This document shows, piece after piece, positions 12,756-23,667 of a DNA stretch of 64,000 nt (the first letter of the stretch is position 1; each line of letters begins with the position of its first letter). The notes under the pieces were generated by a model that saw nothing but the letters and a program-made list of their open reading frames with translations, was not told the DNA's origin and made no database searches. Origin of the DNA: Blepharisma japonicum (lineage: Eukaryota; Ciliophora; Heterotrichea; Heterotrichida; Blepharismidae); assembly GCA_949751835.1 (NCBI GenBank), contig CATKHK010000049.1, positions 248,001-312,000 of the forward strand, in the 5' to 3' direction. The position numbers were made by a program, and so were the translations under genes.

Positions 12756-13475
12756 ATGGAAACTCAGAAATTAAAATATTTTGGAAGAGAAATTCCAGTG
12801 TAATTTTTAAATAGACGACAAATCGACCATGAAAATGAGAAAGACAATAAGCAGCCAATCCTTTCAAAAATCACCGAAATTGTGGATCATAATCCACAGA
12901 GTGAGATTTCTATACAAGTAGACTCAATTGAATTCTCCAAACAAGAAATTAGAAAAGAAAATCCAAACGAAATTGCTGTTGAGAACTCTTCATTTCTTCA
13001 GGCAACAAGGTCGCATTCTTTAGGATTCCAAGTAACTTCTTTTCCTGTGAGAAAAATAAAACTGAAAAGAGGCAGCATTTCTACACATAAATCGCCGCCT
13101 GATTTTGACCGTGGACTTGCTATAAGACCAAATTCAACAGGATTTGAATTTGAGTCTCCATCGCAGCCGTACAAAACTTTAAACTATTTTAAGCATAACC
13201 CATGAGAAAACCTGAAATACAGAAAATTGAAGCCAGTAAAGGTGATTGATAAAGATACTATTTTGATAATTAAAGAAAAACAGGATATGTCCTATGCTTT
13301 GGATAATAGAAATACTCCATTAAAACTTCAAAGCCCTCCTCATAGTGTATATAAGAAATTAAAGCCGATTAATTCACAGAAGTATAAAAATATATTTAGC
13401 GCTCAAAATAGCCCAAAGAAAAAAATTCGTTTCAAGTCAAATAAAGACTTGGAGATCACGGGAATTAAAAAATAA
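12756..13475 (+). CDS. Unknown Ser/Pro-rich protein, 234 aa, one intron
   Basis: Exon 1 is 12756-12799 and exon 2 is 12815-13475, split by a 15-nt intron with a phase-2 junction (GT|A, Val). Without splicing, a TAA inside the intron would end the frame after 15 codons. A TGA at 13203 is Trp. No family is recognised. The protein is hydrophilic with many Lys, Ser and Pro and short basic patches (VRKIKLKRGSIST, SPKKKIRFKS), and is probably largely disordered; a regulatory or chromatin/cytoskeletal role is possible but unsupported. There are no membrane segments. It converges with the gene at 13571-13987. Confidence 0.75.
12800..12814 (+). other. 15-nt intron
   Basis: GTAATTTTTAAATAG; phase 2. 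Retained, it would give an in-frame TAA. Removal joins the ATG exon to the long open frame. Confidence 0.9.
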
Positions 13476-13570
13476 TTTCTAGTCATTAAATGAAATAATG
13501 ATAAAATTTTTTGCAATTAAAAAGGATTTTATAGTTAACTTTTATACAAGAATTATTAAATTTACAGTAT

Positions 13571-13987
13571 TTAAGATCGCTTTGGTGAGTTTGATCTAAA
13601 TAAAGAGCTTCCAGGAGGTAGTCTGTATATTTTTTACTTATAGAGCGTTCTAGTACACCCATCCTGCATATAAATCTGCATACAATTAGTGCATTCTAAG
13701 TGTTTAAATTTGCTGGCTATTACCTGCTCAGCGTTACAATAAGGACAATTCCCAGATCTTTTCATTTCGTTTCCTCCATTCAATTCTACGACTGTTTTCT
13801 GGTTTTCATTTTCAGTTGCTTCTTGGGTGCTTTCAAAATCTTGGTTTCTTTCTATATATTACCTGAAAGTCAGTGTATTTTTGGTGCTTAATGTCCTATT
13901 GGTATCTAAGAAAACCTTTTCTGTTGTTTCATAAATATTTTTCTTAGCTGGAGCTTTATTTCTCCCATTGCAGCATTGGCTTCCCAT
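13571..13987 (-). CDS. Small N-myristoylated-type zinc-binding protein, 128 aa, two introns
   Basis: Three exons: 13863-13987, 13638-13847 and 13571-13622. The start MGSQCCNG (ATG at 13987) has Gly2 followed by Cys-Cys, a typical N-myristoylation plus palmitoylation signal. Exon 2 carries two CxxC knuckles, NCPYCNAE and ECTNCMQ, about 20 residues apart, a likely zinc ribbon. A short tail, LPPGSSLFRSNSPKR, lies in the 52-nt last exon. Both introns are 15 nt; each contains an in-frame stop if retained. No family is recognised. Membrane-anchored zinc-ribbon proteins of this size are seen in ciliates and plants, so a signalling role is only a guess. It diverges from the Nudix gene with just 55 nt between the starts. 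Confidence 0.8.
13623..13637 (-). other. 15-nt intron
   Basis: Minus strand GTAAAAAATATACAG; phase 2 (AA|A, Lys). Retention gives TAA directly; removal adds 17 codons. Confidence 0.8.
13848..13862 (-). other. 15-nt intron
   Basis: Minus strand GTAATATATAGAAAG; phase 2 (AG|A, Arg). Retention gives an in-frame TAA. Confidence 0.85.
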
Positions 13988-14042
13988 TTTTCAATGGCTT
14001 TTGATAAAATAATTAATTGCATTATTTATAATCGAAATTATT

Positions 14043-14645
14043 ATGGAAATTCCTACAACTATTGACGAGAAATGCTTATACGAAGGGAAGTACATGCATT
14101 TTCACGAGAAAACTGTCGAAAAAGCTGATGGATCAAGAATTACATGGGAAATAATATCTAGACCACCTCATGGATCAGTGAAACAAGGAGTAGACATTAT
14201 CCCGAAGATACTGAAAGATGATGAATGGTTTTATATTTTGACATTGGAGTATAGATATCCTGTCGAAGGATATGTGCTGAGCTTTCCCGGTGGGACTTCA
14301 AATGATAACGAGCAAATAGAGCTTGGAGCTCTGAGAGAGCTTAAAGAAGAAACAGGGTTCTCTGCAAGCCTTGAAGACATAACTGGAGATTTTGCAAGGC
14401 CTCAAGTCTGAATTGATCCTTGGAAAAGCACTGAGAAAACAATGTACGTAGAAGTAACTGTAAATGGAGAGCTTGAAGAAAATAAAGACCCTCAACAAGA
14501 GCTGGACCTTTGCGAAGTAATTGATGTTGTATTTGCAAAAACTGACCAGCTTCTAGAAGAAATTAAAAAAATTCAAGAAGAGAGGCAGTGTATGGTGGAC
14601 TCAAGGCTGTATTCTTTCGCTTTAGGTCTCTCTTTGAATATCTAG
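14043..14645 (+). CDS. Nudix hydrolase, ADP-sugar pyrophosphatase (NUDT5) type, 200 aa
   Basis: Expected to cleave an ADP-sugar or similar nucleoside diphosphate to AMP plus sugar phosphate, with Mg2+. The Nudix box is perfect: G84-x5-E90-x7-R98-E99-L-x-E102-E103-x-G105-F. Upstream strands TWEIISRPPHGS and the segment LTLEYRYPVEGYVLSFPGG resemble the NUDT5/ADPR pyrophosphatase subgroup. TGA at 14409 is Trp in the stretch VWIDPWKSTE; a stop there would remove the last third of the fold. Length is usual. The stop is TAG. Confidence 0.88.
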
Positions 14646-14728
14646 ATTTGCAAAATTAATTATGTTGATAAGAAAAACTGAGTAATTATTATGCTGTTCG
14701 GAGTTGTATGGTATAATCTCATTTTCTC

Positions 14729-15079
14729 ATGGCAGAATTTTATTTTGACACAGAAGTATTTTTGAGAAGCCCAGAATGAACAATCCCATATATGAATCTC
14801 AAAAATAATGCAGAGAATTGTGTGAAAACAAGATGCAAGGACGGAGAATTAGAATGTGAAAAATCATGTAAAATCTCATTGGATACATTAGATGAAATTG
14901 TTAGAAGAAAACAAGAATTTTATGTCAAAAAAGGAGTTGAATACTGCAAGCATGATTGCTGGGATGCAAGTAATTTAACTGAATGTACACAGCGATGCAT
15001 AAAAGAATATAATACTTTATTTTCAGATTTTAGAGATACTTTGCTTGATAGATTGAACTCGACTAAATTAAAGGAATAG
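14729..15079 (+). CDS. Small CX3C protein, possibly mitochondrial intermembrane space, 116 aa
   Basis: ATG 14729 gives MAEFYFDTEVF; TGA at 14777 is Trp, and the frame continues to TAG. Cys motifs come in pairs: CVKTRC and CEKSC (residues about 29-49), then CKHDC and CTQRC (about 71-89), with charged helices between. Repeated CX3C pairs in a short helical protein resemble small Tim chaperones and FAM136A-like intermembrane-space proteins oxidised by Mia40. The spacing is not exactly that of small Tims, so the assignment is tentative. Confidence 0.65.
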
Positions 15080-15234
15080 GAATGAAATAGCAAAAAGCTT
15101 AAATTAATTTTTATCTCCTATTTTAATTTCTAAATTTTCTAAATATTTTCTATCAATTTCAATACTCAGGATTCAAGAATTTCAACTAATAAAACTTTAT
15201 ATAATTACTAGATTAAAAAGAATTAACCAAATAC

Positions 15235-16080
15235 TTATTTTATTGGATTCGCGACATTAAAAACTTTAGCGCCAGCACTATAATCTTTATTCGGATCTCT
15301 CTCACACTCTGGAGGGAACGATCTTCTCTTTTCTTCATAATACTGATCTCTCAAAGACCCTAAAGACAACGGATTATATGTCAAATACAAGTTTCTTCTA
15401 CAGAAATTACTCAAGTTAATATCACTTCTATGTGGAGTATAGCTATCAAAAATCACCAAATCTCCTGGCTGAGCATCAACAGGAGCCCAATTAAGCTTGG
15501 CTTCAATATCAGTCCTTATAGCCCCATCACTGTTTTGAGGCAAAATAACTCTGGGGATATGTCCTTGGGGAACAATATCAAGCCCACCTGATATTCTGGT
15601 ATTAGGGTCGATCGGCATGAGCACCGTCAATAACTTCGAAATCCCAAAACTAACAAAGGCTGGCTGGTCCTGATGTGCGTTAAAACCATTTCCCTTAGGA
15701 AATTTGAAATTGATTTTTTCTTTGTATATGACAGCTTGCTCAGAAAGCAAATCTGAACTTATATCAGTTATCAACCCCAAGGCGACTTCTTTAAGCTCAG
15801 GGAAATAAGGCAAAAAATTTTCAATGCGGCATAGAAGCCGAGATGTTTTGGCCTTGTCTTCTTCGAAATATTTCATTCACTTTCCTGGAGTCTCTGGGAG
15901 GTCTTCTAATTCTTTCGCCCAGCGTTGGAGATTATTGGTGATATTAGGGGGTAAAACTTGACGGGCAATAATGAACCCATTGGTGTTATATGAATCTACC
16001 TGTAAAGTTGTAAGATATTTTGGAGTATATGTGGAAGCCTTGACATGGATAGCCCTTTTTGTAATAATCCGAGAAACCAT
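15235..16080 (-). CDS. Phytanoyl-CoA dioxygenase (PhyH) family Fe(II)/2-oxoglutarate oxygenase, 281 aa
   Basis: A non-haem iron oxygenase that hydroxylates an unidentified substrate. A TGA at 15877 is Trp68 in the stretch PGKWMKYFEED. Iron ligands are visible: His136 and Asp138 in NAHQDQPAF and the distal His217 in SYTPHRS, with an Arg pair near 228 (CRRNLYLTYN) for 2-oxoglutarate. GDLVIFDSYTPH is the typical strand before the last His. The first 20 residues are basic and Ser/Thr-containing with no acids (MVSRIITKRAIHVKAST), possibly a mitochondrial presequence. It converges with the CX3C gene. Family certain, substrate unknown. Confidence 0.88.
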
Positions 16081-16354
16081 CAGGTTGTATTAATTATTAT
16101 CCATTAGAAAAAATGCGTGAATATTGCTTATATTGATGCTTCTTTTTGATTTAATAATTAAATGCATCAATTATATAATTCAGATATTATTTTATATTAC
16201 TCTGGAGATTTTATTTTGAACTAAAATCGCAATATCAGAACTAACATTAAAGCCATTTATTTTAAGATTATAATTTGATTATCTTTTTAATTAAATTAAA
16301 CCGATTAAACAATTCATATAAATTAATCTAATTTTATCGAACCCTAATTTAATG

Positions 16355-16927
16355 TTAAAACACCGTCAAGAGTGTAAAGCAAGCATACATAAGACAAACT
16401 GGGTACATAATCAGATACTTCTGATCCTTCATTTCAAGTAAACTCTCAAAGAACTTTGCAGCTGTAAAAGTGCTCCACCCTACACAAATTATTGCAAGCA
16501 TAGTCCCAAGTGGTCCATTAAGCTTGAAAAATACTCCGATTCCTGCTAGCAGCACAATAGGCAGTAAAGAATAGCCAAGAATGCTAACTGTTCTGTATAA
16601 GTCGATCTCCCTTTCTTGAGACATTAAATTAATGACTGCGTATATTCCAAATGATCCTAATAAGCCAAAACCATAAATATAGCCGAAATGGACTTTGCCT
16701 GCAAAAAGTAAGAGAGCGCCGAAAATCACGACAAAGAGGAGCGGGCCAGCCATGTCTGGGTCACTTAAAAGTCGTTCATCTACTGATGTAAAAGTTAGGA
16801 CACTGAAAGTTTTTTGTTTGATGTGTTCAGGGTTTATTCCTAAGTCTTCCAGGAGAGGAGGATCACTGTCGTCGTCAACCTCTGGCTTAAATCCGTAGTC
16901 TTCGAATGGGGAATTGCGAACGTACAT
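16355..16927 (-). CDS. Yip1 family membrane protein (YIPF5-like), 190 aa
   Basis: A Golgi/ER multi-pass protein that binds Rab GTPases. A short acidic N-terminus has PPLLEDLGINPEHIKQKT, the conserved YIPF5/Yip1 segment before the membrane domain. It is followed by DPDMAGPLLF and five hydrophobic segments, including FGYIYGFGLLG, LGYSLLPIVLLAG and YPVCLMYACFTLLTVF. All landmarks of Yip1p/YIPF5 are present; the cytosolic part is shorter than in animals. It fits functionally with Rab6 in the same window, though nothing suggests co-regulation. Confidence 0.92.
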   Translation of the reverse strand: MYVRNSPFEDYGFKPEVDDDSDPPLLEDLGINPEHIKQKTFSVLTFTSVDERLLSDPDMAGPLLFVVIFGALLLFAGKVHFGYIYGFGLLGSFGIYAVINLMSQEREIDLYRTVSILGYSLLPIVLLAGIGVFFKLNGPLGTMLAIICVGWSTFTAAKFFESLLEMKDQKYLIMYPVCLMYACFTLLTVF

Positions 16928-17208
16928 TTTTCCTGTTTGGATTTAATTATTATTATAAAATGCTCTCATAAGATTCAAGATGGTTTATTCTGCTATTAAG
17001 TTATAAAGGAATATAGATAGAGTAGTCTATTTGTATTTCTGGTAGAAATATTAAAATAAACTTTGCTTTTCCCTTTATTTTATTATTTCTCTTTAATCTA
17101 GTTTAATGTTAATAATTTTCTATTTGTAACTTTATTACTTAAAGAATTATTCCATGATATCTTATAGAAGATATAAGAAAATAATTAATGACAAATAGTT
17201 ATAAATTT

Positions 17209-18117
17209 TTAAAAATGAAATGTATTTATCCAGTCCAAAAATTTATGAGCATGGTGGAAATCAAAAAGCTCAATAAATCTTCTAGGATAAAGCTGCTGAT
17301 CTAGTTCACAACTAAGTAAAAAGAAACCGTATGGTCCTAAAAAATGCTCCCTTGGATTATTAATTCTTTCGATTTCACGAATGTTTCCAAGTGTTGATAC
17401 TCTTTCGATTAAGTTTTGAAGAGTTACTGCTTCTGGCTCCACTGCAAAAAACACTCCATAAGCCCTTCTCTCTATAAGAGTTCTATACATATTTGCTAAA
17501 TCTTCATGATGAATAAAGCACATATGAAAATTATCCTGATTGCCGCCAACTACAATTTTATTATTAGTTTTGCAAGCTCTAATTCATTGATCCACATAGC
17601 TTTTGCCATAAACCCAGCTAACTCTTAAAACTGCTCCATGAAGATTTCCAGAGCTGGCATTTATAACTTTTTTCTCCAAAACTAATTTTGAAGCTGAAAA
17701 TTCCCAGCAGTGAGAAGTTTCGTCATGGTCTTCATCAATAATTTCAGTCGTACTCCCAGAGATTCCAGTTCCTAAAGTGTAAACAAGGGTAATGGGCTTA
17801 GTCTCAGCTGTCTTTTTTGCTGCAAGTATCAAAGCATCTACTGTCAATTTTTCTGCTTCAGCTCCCTCATGGCTAAAAGACTGTTGAACACAGTGAATGA
17901 TAGCGTCATAGCCTACAGCTATTTCGGCAAGCTGGTGAACAGTATTGATATTAATATCAAAAAGAATGTAATGTGCTCTAGGATAATTTCTCTTTACTAT
18001 TTCTTGGCCTTTCTCTTCATTTCTAACCGTAAATGATATATCATGGCCATGGTAAGCCAAATTCTCTAAAACTGAGCTTCCAATAGATCCCGTGGCTCCT
18101 GTTAAAAAGACTCTCAT
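17209..18117 (-). CDS. NmrA-like atypical SDR, array copy A, 302 aa
   Basis: An NAD(P)-binding Rossmann enzyme of the extended/atypical SDR class. The start chosen is MRVFLTGATG (18117), as in the paralogues; an ATG 14 codons upstream is in frame but sits in the AT-rich leader. The GATGSIG loop (residues 7-13) is the TGxxGxxG-type dinucleotide motif; VYTLGTG and RVSWVYGKSYVDQ mark the catalytic region. The SDR YxxxK pair is not clear, as in NmrA-like sensors. TGA at 17584 encodes the Trp of DQWIRACK, which copies B, D and E write as TGG. It lies 10 kb from the other six copies. Substrate unknown. Confidence 0.88.
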
Positions 18118-18426
18118 TTTACTATTATAATTATTGGAGGATAAAATGGAACATTGCAATTTTAAAAGAATTTAAAATTTACTTTAATAATAAGAAACTT
18201 AAGATTATGTAAAGCAAAAATTAAAATATTGATAATTGTTTTCTCTATAACGCTAAGTCTTCTTACGCTGATGAAGAAAGGGTTTTGTAAATAGAATGCA
18301 TATAATATTGTAACTAATCTCCATCTAATTGTTTAATTTAGACAGTTAGTACTCTTAAATGTCGAAGTGAATTTTTTGAAAATTTGAGTTAACAAGTGAT
18401 TAAAGCAAAAAAATTAATTTATGCTT
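18118..18426. other. Spacer
   Basis: 309 bp between the start of SDR copy A and a decayed plus-strand gene. AT-rich; no gene seen. Confidence 0.35.
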
Positions 18427-18797
18427 ATGAAAAAATATTTCTCCTTTTGTTTATTGTATCATTCATACAAGCGTACTCTGTCCCACCTTCTAATAGTGAA
18501 GTAAAAGATTGCGAGTTTGATTTAGATTGCCCAATTTTTGATTGTTTAACATATTAGTGTGGCAAGCTTGTTGTGAAAACAATTGGTGAAAAGCCCAAGG
18601 AAATCTATGCTGTTGGAGGATGCTCAGGCCAACTATGTATCAGGATTTATGAAGATGGAATCACAACATGTGAGTGGAAATCTAAATATGGATGCCATAT
18701 GGAATATGGAAACTGTGACTTGATTGATGGAAAATGTCAAAATAGCCTGCTGTTGAGCTCAAGGCCTGTGTTAGCGATAGAAGCTAAGCCACAGTAA
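18427..18797 (+). pseudogene. Decayed secreted cysteine-rich protein
   Basis: One frame reads a hydrophobic signal-like segment (FLLLFIVSFIQAYSVPP), then a Cys-rich domain (DCEFDLDCP..., GGCSGQLCIRIYEDG, GCHMEYGNCDLIDGKC), ending in TAA. The only suitable ATG (18427, ATGAAAAAATAT) is one base out of frame with it, at a run of six A, and a TAG at 18555 interrupts the domain. No 15-nt GT-AG intron removes the TAG; the nearest fit is 14 nt and breaks the frame. Two independent lesions argue for a pseudogene. No family is recognised. Confidence 0.65.
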
Positions 18798-19259
18798 AAC
18801 CTCTCTTTATAAATCGGTCTTATCTATAACTTTAGTTTAGGGTAAATTAACTGTCTATATATAGAAATAGTGATAATCAATTAAGGCAAATGAAAAAAGG
18901 TGTACTATCAGATGTTTTATGAAGAACTGAATATATTGGTATTAAAGTAAATCAAAATGGGGAAAGTTTTGAAAGCATAGTCATTAGCAAATAAAATAAT
19001 TAGAGGCTTGATTCTTTTCAAGATTAATTAATATCAGCACTTTGTCGAAATAGTGAATTTGTCTATTTTTCTTGATGCATTCAATATCTTTTTTAAGCTT
19101 TTTTTAATAAAATCAATATAAATATTTATATTAAAACTGTATATGAAGATAGCATTATTAATTCCTGAAGTGTTTAACCATATCGTAATTAATTCATCAT
19201 AATAATAAAGAATTATTACGATTTATCGAAAATTAATTTAATGCAACTAAGAAATTCAA
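18798..19259. other. Spacer with a 33-codon open stretch
   Basis: AT-rich. A plus-strand ATG at 18890 opens 33 codons with one TGA (to TAA at 18991). There is no similarity I recognise; probably not a gene. Confidence 0.3.
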
Positions 19260-20876
19260 TTAAGATAAAATTTTATTGAGCGTAAATTCAGCACAGCAAT
19301 CTTGATGACTTGCAAATACCCCTTTAAGGCAAACTATACATAAATACCCACATTTTTTGCAATTATAATAAAAGCTTCCTCGTTTTCTTGTCGAAGCACC
19401 CCCACATTTTCCACATTTCACTGTTTTTTCGTTTAAAGATACTTGTGTACAATAATAATTTAAGTGCTCAGATTTGCTTACCTTGCATATCTTGCAGTAA
19501 TCCGTTGAGCATTCCCTACAGCTAAAACATTTTCCATTTTTTGGGATTCTGGCTCTTCCTCAACATCTAACATCAGGACAAAAAATTTCTGACTCATATA
19601 TAGCGATATCTTGCTCAATAACAAAACTATAGCAAGTATCACACATAAATGAGCCATATGCAGCCAATCTTTTTCTAGCACAATCTTCATGAATTCAATA
19701 TCCACAAGGGCACTTACTCTTAATTTTATTTTGATGTACATATATTTCATTGCAGCATTGATTGCATTGTGCATTCAAATTTAATGATATTGACTGATTT
19801 TCTATCATTAGAAAAATAATTTCAAGCTCTGTGGAATTTACAGAACCATTGCAGCACTTTGAGGTTAATAAATTTAAGAATTTTTTGTTAGAGACTCTTA
19901 CTTTGAATCTAATTTTAGAGTTTGATAAGATTGAAACATTAAATTTTTCACTTGAATATGATTTTGTATTTATCATTTCAGCTAAGCTTTGGGCATATGC
20001 ATATGGGTTATATTTCAAGGGTTTTATATTTTTATTATAAAACTCATATAATTCAATAAAATCTGGTCTTTCGTTTTCCTTCACTTTTAGCATTATTCTT
20101 AATAGAGATCTGATACTTTTGTATTTTACTTTGTGCAATCTAGCTTTTATCTTTAACTCAAGGTTCGAAAGGTTTATTAAATCCATTGGCTCTTTAAAAC
20201 TTTCCATAAAAAGAAAAGTAAGCCCAAGAGAGTACACATCTGATTTATAAACATTATGTTTAATTCTCCCTTTGATATTACGGCCTTGCTGAAAAGCAAT
20301 TCATGCTTCTCTAAGAATTGGACTCAAATATATAGGGGATCCAGAAATCGTCACTTCAGCGTTGACTTGATACTCAAAACCTTGTATAGAGCACCCAAAG
20401 TCTCCAATTTTCATAGATCCATCATCTGCTATAAAAATATTTTTAGGCTTTATATCTCTATGTGCGTAATTGGAAATTTCTAAATTTGTAAATGCCTCTA
20501 TAAGGTATTCAAATTGGGTTAATAGCTCAGTTTCAGATCATGGATTTCCAGTGTCTTTTCTTTTTAAGATTTCTTTTTCAAGATCGCCGCACTTAAAATA
20601 TTCTAATAGTATACAAAGGACAGGAGACTTGCATTTCAAATCTCAGTAGTAGCCATAAAATTTAGGAATTGAGGGATAATTTAATGCATACATCGCTGCT
20701 ACTTCTCTAAGCAATTTTGCACAATCTCGATTGCAAGGATATATTTTTTTAATAACAATTTGCTTTTCAGGCTTATTTCTAAATCTCCCAAGGCAAATTT
20801 CAACTTGCAAATCTATCTTGTAAAGTGTTTCCCCTGTAAACTCTATGCTGTCTTCGCTAACTTCTAAATTAGCCAT
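19260..20876 (-). CDS. Protein kinase fused to an RBR-like (RING-IBR-RING) zinc module, 538 aa
   Basis: The N-terminal kinase domain (about residues 15-290) has Lys in IVIKK (about 43), Glu58, HRD at 139-141 (AHRDIKPKNIF), DFG at 159-161, and SPIYLSP in place of APE. The Gly loop is poor. TGA codons encode Trp at 20643, 20538 and 20307, and again at the border of the zinc module (19695). From about residue 370 Cys/His clusters follow: CNQCC...CPCGYWIHEDC...CDTC (RING1-like), CPDVRC...CFSCRECSTDYCKIC...H...C (IBR-like) and C488GKC...C506KKC...C513IVC (RING2/Rcat-like). In RBR ligases the residue before the x4-C of Rcat is the catalytic Cys; here it is Ser501. The protein is thus a kinase with a probably non-catalytic RBR module. 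There is no intron. Confidence 0.85.
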
Positions 20877-20914
20877 AATAGTTTAAGAAATCTATAATAT
20901 TTAAAATTATTATC

Positions 20915-21380
20915 TTACTCGCTAGGCAACTCCACTGAAATTAGTCTTTCCCCACTTTCTTCTTTAAATTTAATCGCACTTCAGGCTGACTGGGTCTTCA
21001 CTATTACATTTAACTGGAATTTCCATTTTCTTTTGGACAATTAAGTGGTTAATTAAAAAATTTGGGTTACTCAAGGTGCTTAGGTCTTGCATTTCTTTTT
21101 TCATAAGAGACTTTATCCTATTTTTAATAGCACTGCCCAGAGGATCAGGTGATTGTGAGCTCTACATCTTAAAATGGGGTCTTGATGAAAAAATATATGT
21201 CATAAGGGTGAGCATTTGACAACTCCTTTATTAATTCATCCAAACTCCATATTCCACTCCATAACTTTTAGCTGCATGCTCCGATTAGATTTTACAACAG
21301 AAAGCACCTATTCAGCAGAAAACTCTCTTCAATTCTGCAAAAAATTTGGATTTATCAATACTATCAAGATTTCTTCGTAT
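20915..21380 (-). pseudogene. Decayed gene with several frameshifts
   Basis: Protein-like stretches appear in changing frames on the minus strand: RNLDSIDKSKFFAELKRVF, then DELIKELSNAHPYDIYFF, a TAA, DVELTIT, SPDPLGSAIKNRIK through NPNFLINHLIVQKKMEIPV, and finally FKEESGERLISVELPSE ending in TAA at 20915. At least three frame changes and one in-frame TAA separate them, and no 15- or 16-nt intron reconciles them. The origin is unknown. It lies directly upstream of the kinase-RBR start, so remnants overlap that promoter. Confidence 0.5.
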
Positions 21381-23667
21381 CAACGAAAGAGTTTAAGCTG
21401 ACTTTCTGATATATGTATACAATTGTTCCCAATTAATAAATTGAGGCTAAAGGATTAATATGAATCATTAGCATGAAGATGCTGAATTTCTGTCATGCAT
21501 TAAGATTACACCAATCTTTGCTAGCAATAAATCATTATTAGGCTGCTTTCTTATAGACTGCATCTTTTTTTATATAAATTTTTTATTTCAGCAATGTGTT
21601 TTTACGCAACTCTGGAATAAAATAGCCTGATTATTAAAGTCAATCAAGCAATTAAGCAATAAGTTATTAGCATTTCTTCTGCTTTGCTACTTTGGCTACT
21701 ACTTCTATTCTTTTTTTCTATTAGATGATAAAAAGACATCGTGAGTTTGCTTATTTGGGTTATTTACACCAGTTTTTATATTATTGGAATCAATTCAAAT
21801 AAGATTGACTACTTGCCTTTGGAAAATAGTAATTGACTGTTAATTTTCTGTTAAAATTTAAAAATGTTTATAAATAGGATAGTAAAAAGTTACTTATTAA
21901 AACTAAAAAATATAGAAATTTAGCTAAATAATTTTTAAATCAAATTATAATTTAATATGAACTGCAGTTAATAATAAAAGCAGTAGTATAAATGGTCAGG
22001 CAAAAAGAGCAGCCAGTTTGGAGAGTACATTCTAGAATCAATATGATAATTATCAATTAAAGGCACCAGTGTTCAAAAAAATTATTATAAGGAAAGCCAA
22101 GTAATTAAAAACAGTTTCAAAAGCATTGTTATTAATTGCCCTTATATTTTATTGGCTTTGACAAATGTGATAATGTGAAACTTTAAAAATTCCAGATTAA
22201 AATCAAATTGTAACTCATTTAAGTCCCTGAAATATAATGGTCGCGCATAAAAGCTTTTTATTGAATTATACATTACATTGATTTTTCTCTGCTCTGTCCC
22301 TAGCTTGGCTTACTTTTCGATACTATCGTTATAGAATAATTTCTCCAAGTAATCATTCTTCATGCTAATTGTAATATTTGTTTTTAGCAATCTCTAAATT
22401 ATATTTATTAGTTATAAAATAAATTTAAATATTTAATATATCAGATAGCAAGTTATTACAGATATTGGTAAATTTTTAATAAATTGGTCATCAATAATAT
22501 AAGCTTCGAGCCATAATACTCTCTTATGATAAGCCATCTCAACATATTGAGCTCATTCTTCATGCTACCATTAAGCCTTGATTATTATTGAGGATATTAT
22601 CTGGCTCAGGCTCAAAATATTCCAGTATCTCTATTCAGATATCATTTCTTTTTGTTATGTGCATCAATCTTCTCCTTTTCTATATTTAAATGGTATTTGT
22701 AGGAAATTGAAAATGTTTAATTCAAAGATTTAATTTTTTAATATTTTAAAGAATGACTTCTCTAAACATAATTGATTTGCATATTTAAACCTAACTTATC
22801 CATTTCTCTTTATTTTGATTTCGATTAGATTTCCTTTTATTAGTTCAATTTACGACTTACTTAAGTGATTTTTGGTCGAATTTATTTAGCTCTAGAAATT
22901 ATTAGGTCTTGATAAAATGGTTTCATATATTAATAATTGCTCAAATAATTACTACAAATGATGAAATAAACTGATCCATATGAGAAGATATAAAAGGCAT
23001 CAAAAGCAGTTATTAATTATAGATGTTTATTCAGCTTATCTATGTGATACCTAGTATACATTATCAGTCCTAAATTAGAAAAAATTAGCTTTTCTATTAA
23101 CAATTATAAATTAATGCTTGGATACGGATATTAAAATATTATGAGGAATACTTGGTTCTTACAATTTTACTAGGAAGCATAAAGATAATGAAGGTTGGAA
23201 TCTACTCAATTTGATAAATAAATCATTTGGAAATTAATAACATAGTTAATCCTAATTTAGGTTGCCTAGTTTTATTAAAAAAACGATGCTCGCCCTAAAT
23301 TAGAATTAAACTAGCTGTTTATAGTTTGCTAATGGACTATATTATAAATTTTAAAATTACTTATCTATCAGATTCATTAGATTTCAATCTTCATTCTCTT
23401 TATACTTCCTACAACCATTTTTTAAATTTCCTATTAAATTATTATTTAATTTTTGTTTTAGGTGCCTGTGCGATGTTTTTTATATTCCACAACCATATTC
23501 ACATTTTTATTCAACTAAATTTTGTTTTTATAATTCCTGATAGAAAATTGCAACTTTAACAATTATTATAATGCTAAGACCTATTAAAAATAAACTATAT
23601 CTAGATTCTCTTAAATAAATTTCTTTTAACATATAAGGTGAATAAAAGTTGAATAAAATTATTAAAT
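21381..23667. other. 2.3-kb gene-poor region
   Basis: Very AT-rich. Open stretches exist on both strands (for example 23332-23559 plus, a hydrophobic 75-codon run from ATG), but none has recognisable protein character. The decamer CTAATTTAGG near 23250 recurs inverted as CCTAAATTAG near 23295 and again near 23070. No tRNA or rRNA is seen. Confidence 0.35.

Noticed and set aside
18542-18558. A GT-AG interval of 14 nt (GTTTAACATATTAG) as an intron in the Cys-rich pseudogene
   Set aside because: Its removal shifts the frame away from the clear Cys-rich text, and all supported introns are 15 nt.
23326-23559. A hydrophobic 75-codon plus-strand frame before the large membrane protein
   Set aside because: Low-complexity Phe/Leu/Asn text typical of random AT-rich DNA; no link by a 15-nt intron to the gene that follows.
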